Assembly (NCBI GenBank): GCA_050250795.1
Contig: JBFWNZ010000035.1
Span: 1 to 18,218 of the forward strand
Direction of reading: 5' to 3'
Length of the DNA stretch: 18,218 nucleotides
DNA from: JBFWNZ01 sp050250795
GTDB taxonomy: Bacteria > Pseudomonadota > Alphaproteobacteria > UBA8366
A program made the translations under genes and the position numbers. The notes beneath the pieces were generated by a model. The model saw only the letters and a list, made by a program, of their open reading frames with translations, was not told the DNA's origin and did no database searches. Of this stretch, positions 1-5,567 are shown in pieces. Every line of letters starts with the position of its first letter. The stretch's first letter is position 1.

Positions 1-69
1 CCGGCCGTCCGGCCAGCTTCACCCCGCCTTGGCACTCTGCCGCTGGCTTGCGCGCCCTGCCGCTGGCCC

Positions 70-95
70 TGGATTACCGCGTGCGCGGGAATGAC
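70..95. repeat. REP-like intergenic palindrome
   Basis: ATTACCGCG (73-81) and CGCGGGAAT (84-92) form a 9-bp stem with one mismatch and a two-base loop, flanked by TGG and GAC. The reverse complement reads GTCATTCCCGCG, then CGCGGTAATCCA. This resembles the widespread proteobacterial intergenic repeat built on GTCATTCCCGCG...CGCGGGAATCCA. I see no second copy in this window, so assignment to a dispersed family rests on recognition of the motif. Confidence 0.55.
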
Positions 96-147
96 ACCGA
101 GAGGGAAGCGGGAGGGCACCCTTCCCCCCTCCCCACCCCCGCCCCCG

Positions 148-183
148 TTGTGCCCAACCCGCAATTGCCGAATACTCACCCCG
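148..183 (+). repeat. Left copy of an imperfect 36-bp direct repeat
   Basis: This segment matches 4119-4154 at 26 of 36 positions. The core GCAATTGCCGAAT (161-173 and 4132-4144) is identical, and the next ten bases match at seven. Most differences are C/T or G/A transitions. The two copies bracket the DLH, DUF6295-like, fic and AlbA-GNAT genes. They could be ends of an acquired segment or decayed copies of a small repeat; a chance match is not excluded. Confidence 0.35.
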
Positions 184-262
184 TGACGCCCCCGCGCAAA
201 CGAGGGGCGCGGCAATCCACAGCACCCTGGGCCGGTCCCGGCCCCGACAGCGGAGGCACCCA

Positions 263-1012
263 ATGTCATTCTACCGAGGCATGACCTGCGAGAACGTGAC
301 GCTGACCGGCGACGGCGGCACCCCGATCACCGCCTACACCGCCCGGCCCGAGGGCAAGGGCCCCTTCCCCGGCGTGGTGCTGGTGCATCACCTGCCGGGC
401 TGGAGCGAGTATTACATCGAGACGACGCGCCGCTTCGCCCATCACGGCTATCTCGCCATCTGCGCCAACCTTTATGAGCGCGCGGGCGAGGGGCACCCCG
501 ACGACGTCGCCGCCAAGGTGCGCGCCGAGGGCGGCATCTCCGACGCCCAGATGGTGGGCGACACCGCGGCCGCGGTGAAATGGATGCGCGCCCAGCCCGA
601 CTGCAACGGCAAGGTCGGCATCCTGGGCTCCTGCTCCGGCGGCCGGCACGCCTTCATCTATGCCTGCCAGAAGAAGGATGTGGACGCCTGCGTCGAACTG
701 TGGGGCGGCCGCGTGGTGATGGGACCGGACGAACTGAACGCCAAGACGCCGGTCGCGCCCATCGACATGACCAAGGATTTGTCCTGCCCGCTGCTGGGCA
801 TCTTCGGCAATGACGACCGCGCCCCCAGCCCCGAGCAGGTCGACCGGCACGAGGCCGAATTGAAGCGGCTGGGCAAGGATTACGAGTTCCACCGCTACGA
901 CGGCGCCGGGCACGGCATCTTCTACTGGCACCGCCCGCTGTACCGGCCGGAGCAGGCGATGGACGGCTGGGGCAAGGTGTTCGCCTTCTTCGGCAAGCAT
1001 CTGGCGAAATAA
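263..1012 (+). CDS. Dienelactone hydrolase family protein
   Basis: A 249-residue alpha/beta hydrolase of the dienelactone hydrolase (DLH) family, about the usual length. The nucleophile elbow is GSCSGG with Cys124, the cysteine nucleophile typical of DLH rather than the serine of most alpha/beta hydrolases. The probable acid is in GNDD (Asp184/185) and the His is His217 in GAGHGIF. The early VLVHHLPGW segment (about residues 39-47) fits the oxyanion region. There is no signal peptide, so it is cytoplasmic. GGAGG lies 7 bases before the ATG and supports this start. Family members hydrolyse cyclic lactones or small esters; the true substrate is unknown, and no chlorocatechol or aromatic ring-cleavage genes are nearby. 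It is followed after 14 bases by a small gene in the same direction, probably an operon. Confidence 0.9.
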   Translation: MSFYRGMTCENVTLTGDGGTPITAYTARPEGKGPFPGVVLVHHLPGWSEYYIETTRRFAHHGYLAICANLYERAGEGHPDDVAAKVRAEGGISDAQMVGDTAAAVKWMRAQPDCNGKVGILGSCSGGRHAFIYACQKKDVDACVELWGGRVVMGPDELNAKTPVAPIDMTKDLSCPLLGIFGNDDRAPSPEQVDRHEAELKRLGKDYEFHRYDGAGHGIFYWHRPLYRPEQAMDGWGKVFAFFGKHLAK

Positions 1013-1026
1013 GGGGAGGCGGCGCC

Positions 1027-1338
1027 ATGTGCACCTCGATCGTCGAGATCGTCCGCGCCTGGGGCATGGCCAAGCGCGGCGACGAGGGCTGGTTCCCGCT
1101 AAGCCAGGCGGTGGTCGCCTACGACCATGCCCGCCACGCCCCGGCCGACGACGTGATCACGCTCGACTTCATCAACGCCGATCTCGACCCCGGCGCCCGC
1201 GCCGCCGTCGAGCTGTCGCTGGACAGCGCGAAGGCGCTGCGGGATGCGCTCGACCGCGCCATCGCCGCGGCCGAGTTCGAGGAGGCGGAGGTGCGCGGCA
1301 AAACCGCCCCGCCGCCGGCGCTGATCCGGGTGGCGTAG
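1027..1338 (+). CDS. Small conserved protein, DUF6295-like
   Basis: A 103-residue soluble protein with the N-terminus MCTSIVEIV, then GDEGWFPLSQAVV, HARHAPADDVITLDFIN, and a helical acidic C-terminal half. I recognise the MCT start, the GWFPL motif and a His-rich segment as resembling the DUF6295 family, whose biochemical role I do not know; this match is from memory. A strong ribosome site (GGGGAGG, 8 bases upstream of ATG) sets the start. The gene lies 14 bases after the DLH-family hydrolase, so the two are probably cotranscribed and may act on the same compound, which is an inference from spacing. The conserved Cys/His residues could bind a metal or be catalytic, but nothing in the sequence proves that. 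Confidence 0.75.
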   Translation: MCTSIVEIVRAWGMAKRGDEGWFPLSQAVVAYDHARHAPADDVITLDFINADLDPGARAAVELSLDSAKALRDALDRAIAAAEFEEAEVRGKTAPPPALIRVA

Positions 1339-1396
1339 GGAAGAGGGGGAAGGGGGTGGGGCCAGCGGCACGCCCTGCGCGTGTCGGCCGGCACCA

Positions 1397-1485
1397 TGAG
1401 GCGAATCCCGGCCGCATTCGCCTCAAAACCCGATGCGAATCGCGTGGAATCGGCGTATATTCCCCTCACCCTGTGAGGCGAATAT
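1397..1485. promoter_or_regulatory. Five-half-site operator-like array upstream of fic
   Basis: The 10-mer TGAGGCGAAT or its complement ATTCGCCTCA occurs as: direct 1397-1406 (exact), inverted 1416-1425 (exact), direct 1431-1440 (CGATGCGAAT, 8/10), inverted 1459-1468 (ATTCCCCTCA, 9/10), and direct 1474-1483 (exact). The last four form two palindromes of the same geometry, inverted arm - 5 bases - direct arm, with centres at 1428 and 1471. The right-hand palindrome extends to 12-bp arms (1457-1468 and 1474-1485), covers the likely ribosome site and touches the fic ATG at 1484. A TATATT at 1456-1461 could be a -10 element inside it, though no good -35 is visible. The layout fits a dimeric repressor. 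The winged helix at the Fic C-terminus makes autoregulation the simplest guess. Confidence 0.75.
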
Positions 1486-2578
1486 GTATATCTGGGAGCG
1501 GCCGGACTGGCCGCAATTCACCTGGGACGACGCGGCGCTGATCGGGCCGCTGGCGACGGCGCGGCTGCATCAGGGGCGGCTGCTCGGCCGCATGCAGGCC
1601 CTGGGCTTCGATTTGCAGCTGGAAGCCCAGCTCCAGGCGCTGACCGAGGACGTCCTCAAAAGCGCCGAGATCGAAGGCGATAGTCTCGACCGCGCCGGCG
1701 TGCGCTCCTCGCTGGCGCGGCGCCTGGGCGTGCCGGAGGCCGCGGCCGCCCCCGCCGACCGCCGCACCGAGGGCGTGGTCGAGATGATGCTCGACGCGAC
1801 GCGGCATTTCGACCGGCCGCTCACCGACGAGCGCCTGTTCGGCTGGCAGGCTGTGCTGTTCCCCACCGGCTATTCGGGGCTGGCGCGGGTCAGGACCGGC
1901 GGCTGGCGCGACGATGCGCAGGGGCCGATGCAGGTCGTCTCCGGTGCGGCCGGCCGCAGCCATATCCATTTCGAGGCACCGCCGGCCGCGCGCGTCGCGG
2001 ACGAGATGACCGCCTTCCTCGACTGGTTCGCCGCGCCGGCCGCCACGGACGGGCTGCTGCGCGCCGGGCTCGCCCATCTGTGGTTCGTCACCGTCCATCC
2101 CTTCGAGGACGGCAACGGCCGGATCGCCCGCGCCATCGCCGACCAGGCGCTGGCCCGCTCGGAAGGCGCGCCGCAGCGCTTCTACAGCATGTCGAACCAG
2201 ATCCGCCGCGAGCGGGTGGATTACTACGCCATGCTCGAACGCACGCAGCGGGGCGGGCTGGACATCACCGGCTGGCTGGACTGGTTCCTCGCCTGCTTCA
2301 CCCGCGCCATCGCCGGCGCCGAGGCCGGCAGCGCAAGCGTGCTGCGCAAGGCCGAGTTCTGGCGCCGGCATGCCGAGACGCCGATCGGCCCGCGCCAGCG
2401 CATCGTGCTGAACCGCTACCTCGACGGGTTCGAGGGCAACCTCACCGCCCGGAAATGGGCCCTGCTGGGCAAATGCTCCCCCGCCTCCGCCCAGCGCGAC
2501 ATCGCCGACCTCGTGGACAAGGGCGTGCTGCGGCGCAATCCGGGCGGGAGCAAGAACACGAGCTATGGGGTGGCGTGA
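1484..2578 (+). CDS. Fic family protein with inhibitory helix and C-terminal winged helix
   Basis: A 364-residue Fic protein. Residues about 1-85 match the DUF4172-type N-terminal domain (tryptophan-rich start, then QGRLLGRMQALGF). S60-AEI-E64-G65 fits the (S/T)xxxE(G/N) inhibitory motif that blocks ATP binding in class II Fic proteins. The Fic core carries H205PFEDGNGRIAR, the complete catalytic motif for transfer of AMP or a related group to a target hydroxyl. Residues about 305-364 look like a winged-helix domain (TARKWALLGKCSPASAQRDI, then LVDKGVLRR). The ATG at 1484 was preferred over an in-frame upstream start at 1433, because homologues begin with a similar aromatic-rich segment and the upstream extension runs through the operator array. 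GAGGCGA just upstream can serve as ribosome site. Codon use is native GC-rich. No separate small antitoxin gene is seen, consistent with built-in inhibition. The target is unknown. Confidence 0.93.
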   Translation: MYIWERPDWPQFTWDDAALIGPLATARLHQGRLLGRMQALGFDLQLEAQLQALTEDVLKSAEIEGDSLDRAGVRSSLARRLGVPEAAAAPADRRTEGVVEMMLDATRHFDRPLTDERLFGWQAVLFPTGYSGLARVRTGGWRDDAQGPMQVVSGAAGRSHIHFEAPPAARVADEMTAFLDWFAAPAATDGLLRAGLAHLWFVTVHPFEDGNGRIARAIADQALARSEGAPQRFYSMSNQIRRERVDYYAMLERTQRGGLDITGWLDWFLACFTRAIAGAEAGSASVLRKAEFWRRHAETPIGPRQRIVLNRYLDGFEGNLTARKWALLGKCSPASAQRDIADLVDKGVLRRNPGGSKNTSYGVA

Positions 2579-2636
2579 GGGGGTGGGTGGTCTACTAGCA
2601 ACGGAGGCCGCCTAGCTGCCGCGACTAGGGCAACGA

Positions 2637-2648
2637 GCATCCGGATGC
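2637..2648. repeat. Perfect 12-bp palindrome between convergent genes
   Basis: GCATCCGGATGC is fully self-complementary and lies in the 88-base gap between the converging fic and AlbA-GNAT genes. A CCTAG/CTAGG pair (2611-2615 and 2625-2629) sits just before it. There is no U-rich tail, so it is not a standard terminator. It may be incidental in GC-rich DNA or mark the edge of the AT-rich insert. Confidence 0.35.
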
Positions 2649-2666
2649 AGGCCCGCTCAACTGGCT

Positions 2667-4088
2667 TTAATCTGCCTCACGGCCCTTAGATTGAGCTTCT
2701 CGAATGAATAGATTCACGTTCTCAGCGGTTTCTTCCTCCAACGAAAAATCATTCCCGTCTTGAATAAAACCGGACTCCGAGAGCACGGTCTTCATAAACT
2801 CATTTGACGCGGGAGATACTGCAAAAATAGCAGCACCATTGGCTGCGGATTCTAGCCTCTTCATAAGACGATTTAGCTGCCCCTTCTTCCGATGAGAAGA
2901 GTCCAAGAAGATCCATCCGACCTTGTAAGGGAAATTTTTCGGCTTGAGCATACTCCCAGCTCTTTTGAATATCTTATCTCGATAAGCAATCGTAGGCTTG
3001 TGAAGGATCGCTGTTCCTACTACCTTTCTATCATAAACTATTAATCCTACTCGATACGCTCGCCTTATCTGCGAAGGAAATTCACCTCCGATTATCCCTT
3101 CACTGGCCGCTAGGTTGGCAATCTGATCTAGGTGATATTCAGTGCAGTCCTTTCCCTTCTTTACAGAGATTGAGTATTTCTTATCCTCTTCTTTACCGCG
3201 TAGATAATTCACCGCAGCATGCAGAAGATCAACAGCCTCTCTGTCTGAGACATCCCCATTTTTATTCTTCTCCACACTTGCCTTCAATGAGCCGCCACGA
3301 AGCACGTTCTCAAGCAAATCCTTATTCTCCGTAATTTGTTTTATCACACGATTTATATATGCGGTGTGCTCGCGCTTCTTGACGGGGTCTTCTCTTTCGT
3401 CTTGGCGAAAAAGCGTGCGCAGTCTGGTTGATATGTCATCAGTCTCCTTGAAGATACGGGCTATCATACTCTCAATAGAGTGCAGGGTACTTTCAGTGTC
3501 CCCAAACTGGATATCTGCCCACCCCAGTTGATCGGACATACTGCGGATACTTTCATCGAGAGAAGATTCTAGCTTGCCTAGCTCCTCCGTTATGCGATTA
3601 GCAGCAACTTCAAACCGAGCCGCAAAAGAACTGGCTTCTGAGTCCAAAAACAATTTCAGCAACTCACTGGGATGAAGCGGTCTGTTTCTCGCTCCATCTC
3701 GTTGGCAATAAATGCCTTTTGGAGTACAATGAGGCTTCGTCCTGCTTGATGGAATCTCGATTCGCAGTATCGGGTTATTGTCTAAATTCTCAATATATAC
3801 GTTGATAGATACTGGCGGAATGCACCCGACAGATTTATTCAATATTTGGAGGATAGTGGCATCACTGACATCGCAGCCGCGGATAACGCCGATCTGCGCA
3901 CCACCGACAACTTTCTCGTCAACGCCAGCGAGGATATTTCCTCCTCTATCGGAATTAGCAAAGGCAACGATGTCTTCAGCGCTGATGCCGTCTGGCTGAC
4001 GCTTAAAGTCCACACGCGAACTTTCACCTTCTGCAAGCAACTCGCGCGTGAGTCGACCTATTCTCTGAGTACGTTTTTTAAGCCCCAT
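2667..4088 (-). CDS. AlbA_2/Schlafen-type domain protein with helical linker and GNAT-like C-terminus
   Basis: A 473-residue protein from ATG 4088; an in-frame GTG at 4103 would add five residues. Residues about 15-150 match the AlbA_2 (Schlafen AlbA_2) domain: E22SSRVD27FK29, then AFANSDRGGNILAGVDE, and YCQRDGARNRPLHPSELLKLF closing the domain. Residues about 155-260 are charged and helical, probably coiled coil. Residues about 335-450 resemble a GNAT acetyltransferase fold: LIVYDRKVVGTAIL, then VGWIFLDSSHR400KKG403 (the acetyl-CoA loop; the next glycine or alanine is replaced by leucine), then FMKTVLSESGF. No signal peptide or membrane segment is seen. The gene is strikingly AT-rich, rich in TTA, ATA and AAA codons, unlike all its neighbours, which suggests recent transfer. 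AlbA_2 domains occur in RNases, helicase-like regulators and defence proteins, so nucleic-acid binding or cleavage is plausible. The role of this protein is not known. Confidence 0.85.
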   Translation of the reverse strand: MGLKKRTQRIGRLTRELLAEGESSRVDFKRQPDGISAEDIVAFANSDRGGNILAGVDEKVVGGAQIGVIRGCDVSDATILQILNKSVGCIPPVSINVYIENLDNNPILRIEIPSSRTKPHCTPKGIYCQRDGARNRPLHPSELLKLFLDSEASSFAARFEVAANRITEELGKLESSLDESIRSMSDQLGWADIQFGDTESTLHSIESMIARIFKETDDISTRLRTLFRQDEREDPVKKREHTAYINRVIKQITENKDLLENVLRGGSLKASVEKNKNGDVSDREAVDLLHAAVNYLRGKEEDKKYSISVKKGKDCTEYHLDQIANLAASEGIIGGEFPSQIRRAYRVGLIVYDRKVVGTAILHKPTIAYRDKIFKRAGSMLKPKNFPYKVGWIFLDSSHRKKGQLNRLMKRLESAANGAAIFAVSPASNEFMKTVLSESGFIQDGNDFSLEEETAENVNLFIREAQSKGREAD

Positions 4089-4117
4089 GAAAGGCACAAC
4101 CACATCACAGAGGGTCT

Positions 4118-4123
4118 ATTATG
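4118..4123 (-). promoter_or_regulatory. Possible -10 element for the AlbA-GNAT gene
   Basis: On the minus strand this reads CATAAT, five of six matches to the sigma-70 -10 consensus, about 30 bases before the ATG at 4088. No good -35 is visible 16-18 bases upstream. Its position leaves very little leader for the alternative GTG at 4103 and so mildly favours the ATG start. No clear ribosome site precedes either start. Confidence 0.35.
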
Positions 4124-4154
4124 CTTGATTGGCAATTGCCGAATGCGCATCCCG
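4119..4154 (+). repeat. Right copy of an imperfect 36-bp direct repeat
   Basis: Partner of 148-183, in the same orientation and about 4 kb away. It lies where composition returns from AT-rich to GC-rich, at the upstream edge of the AlbA-GNAT gene, and it overlaps that gene's possible -10. The position at a composition boundary is what makes the match worth noting. Confidence 0.35.
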
Positions 4155-4185
4155 CACTTTTGCGAGCCGTGAAGGAGCGCGGGAT
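4149..4185 (-). terminator. Weak hairpin after the SnoaL-like gene
   Basis: ATCCCGC (4149-4155) pairs with GCGGGAT (4179-4185), a perfect 7-bp stem with a 23-base loop, 11 bases beyond the stop codon of the leftward SnoaL-like gene. There is no T-run, so it would be a poor intrinsic terminator. It also marks the junction where composition changes from AT-rich to GC-rich. Confidence 0.3.
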
Positions 4186-4196
4186 CAATCGCATAC

Positions 4197-4751
4197 TCAG
4201 CCCAACACCCCCGCCCGCGCCGCATAGAGCGGGTCGCTGGTATCGCGCGTGGCCCAGGGCACATCGCCGCTGCGGGCGCCTTTCAGGGCCACGGTGCTGA
4301 AGCGGCCTTCGATGGCGAGCTGGCGGGTGGCGATGCGCCATTCGCCGTGGCGGCGCTCGAAGCGGTCGAGGTAGCGGCCCCAGGACTGACGGCAGATCAT
4401 GTCCTGCGGGCCGACCAGGCCGGCGGCCTTTTCCGTCTCGCTGGGCGGGCGCAGGCGGCGGCTGGCGTAGTAGGTCTCGACGAAGGCCGTGTCCGGGCCG
4501 GCGAACTCGATCAGGCAGTTGCCGATGAAATGCATGGAGTTGTCGTAACCGGCGAAATTCCTGTCGAGCCAGGCGATGAACCCCTCCACCCCGCCCTTGT
4601 AGTCGATATGGTCGTCATGGGCGTCGGGGTGGTAGACGGAGCGGATGATCTCGGCATCGCCGCGGTCCACGCCGCGCGCATAGCGGTACATCACCTGCTG
4701 GATTTCCGACCGGTCCGCCGCCCGCCGCAGCGCATCGTGATCGCTGGCCAT
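4197..4751 (-). CDS. SnoaL-like (NTF2-fold) domain protein
   Basis: A 184-residue protein of the SnoaL_4/LinA-like branch of the NTF2 fold. Recognisable parts are the N-terminal helix with EIQQVMYRYARGVDRGD (Asp29), the YHPDAHDDH turn, SMHFIGN with His74, and the strand pair GRYLDRFERRHGEWRIATRQL. Asp29 and His74 fall where the Asp-His dyad of LinA-type dehydrochlorinases and related scytalone-dehydratase folds lies, so catalysis is possible. Family members include dehydratases, dehydrochlorinases, ring-hydroxylating dioxygenase beta-like proteins and steroid isomerases, and the substrate cannot be told from sequence. AGGGGAG about 7 bases before the ATG supports the start. It lies 69 bases downstream of eutC on the same strand and may be read through from it, but nothing links it to ethanolamine use. 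Confidence 0.85.
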   Translation of the reverse strand: MASDHDALRRAADRSEIQQVMYRYARGVDRGDAEIIRSVYHPDAHDDHIDYKGGVEGFIAWLDRNFAGYDNSMHFIGNCLIEFAGPDTAFVETYYASRRLRPPSETEKAAGLVGPQDMICRQSWGRYLDRFERRHGEWRIATRQLAIEGRFSTVALKGARSGDVPWATRDTSDPLYAARAGVLG

Positions 4752-4820
4752 CGCCGTCTCCCCTTGCTCCTATTGTCGTTCCACCGATGGTAGAGCAGCA
4801 CCGGCAAGCAGGCCAAGCGA

Positions 4821-5567
4821 TCAGCCGGGCAGGGCCAGCCCCTCCTCCTTCAGCGCCACGCCGGTGAGCCGCCGGTCGCGGGCGGCGCGCATCAGCCGGG
4901 TCAGGCGCTCGGCGGCGGCGTCCCAGCCCAGGCCGTCGGGCGGGTGGATGTTGGAGATGCAGTTGCGCTCGGCGTCGCTGCGGCCGATGCGCGGGCCCCA
5001 GGTGAGGTAGATGCCCAGGCTGTCCGCCGCCGACAGGCCCGGCCGCTCGCCGATCAGCACGGCCACCATCGCCGCGCCCAGCGCCGCCCCCACCTCGTCG
5101 CCCAGCGCGACCCGCGCGCCGCTCGCCACCACCGGCGGCGCGATCCGCCAGCCCGGCAGCCGCGCCAGTGCGGCGCGCAGCACCGGCACCGCATGCGCCG
5201 CCACCGCCGTCGCCGACAGCCCGTCGCCGATCGTGAAGGCGGCGTCCCAGCCGCCGGGCGACAGCCGCGCCGCATCCTCGGGCGCCAGCCGCCGGCCGAG
5301 ATCGGGGCGGCGCAGATATGTGGCGCGGTCGCCCGCCCGGCTCGCCACCGCGACCGGCGAAAGATCGGCGAGGCCGGCCAGGATCGCATCGGCGTCGAAG
5401 GGCGCATGCACCGCGTCGCGGGCGCGGGCATGGGCGTGCTGGAAGTCGAGCAGCGGCCCGGTCGGCAGCCCGTCGCCGGCCCGGCCCAGCCCGATCCGCG
5501 CCGGGGTCAGCGCGCGCAGGCGGCCCCATGGATCGGCTGGGGGGTCCTTGACGGGAGGCCGGCTCAC
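4821..5567 (-). CDS. eutC: Ethanolamine ammonia-lyase small subunit
   Basis: EutC, 248 residues, the light chain of the AdoCbl-dependent enzyme that converts ethanolamine to acetaldehyde and ammonia. Family signatures are LTPARIGLGRAGDGLPT and LLDFQHAHARARDAVH near the N-terminus, FTIGDGLSATAV in the middle, and GERPGLSAADSLGIYLTWGP followed by DAERNCISNI, the conserved C-terminal block that helps hold the cobalamin at the EutB-EutC interface. The ATG overlaps the eutB stop (ATGA at 5567-5564), giving tight translational coupling for subunit stoichiometry. There is no N-terminal microcompartment-targeting extension beyond a short Pro-rich start, and no shell genes are present in the window, so the enzyme is probably free in the cytoplasm, as in other short eut loci. 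Confidence 0.96.
   Translation of the reverse strand: MSRPPVKDPPADPWGRLRALTPARIGLGRAGDGLPTGPLLDFQHAHARARDAVHAPFDADAILAGLADLSPVAVASRAGDRATYLRRPDLGRRLAPEDAARLSPGGWDAAFTIGDGLSATAVAAHAVPVLRAALARLPGWRIAPPVVASGARVALGDEVGAALGAAMVAVLIGERPGLSAADSLGIYLTWGPRIGRSDAERNCISNIHPPDGLGWDAAAERLTRLMRAARDRRLTGVALKEEGLALPG

Larger units (their letters stand above)
1..262. other. Gene-free left edge of window
   Basis: No convincing gene is seen before the hydrolase start at 263. The stretch holds short repeats: CCGGCC twice within 1-14, the 11-mer CTGCCGCTGGC at 37-47 and again at 57-67, and a REP-like hairpin at 70-95 listed separately. A C-rich tract spans about 121-147. The open frames here are low-complexity Pro/Arg/Gly-rich and look like by-products of GC richness. 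A promoter for the downstream pair may lie here, but no clear -35/-10 pair is visible. Confidence 0.6.

Noticed and set aside
133..140. C-rich tract as a functional element
   Set aside because: Simple runs of C are common in this GC-rich non-coding sequence, and nothing pairs with it or repeats it.
2580..2666. Possible tRNA or attachment site between fic and the AlbA-GNAT gene
   Set aside because: No cloverleaf can be drawn and no T-loop GTTCRA consensus is present; only short palindromes are seen.
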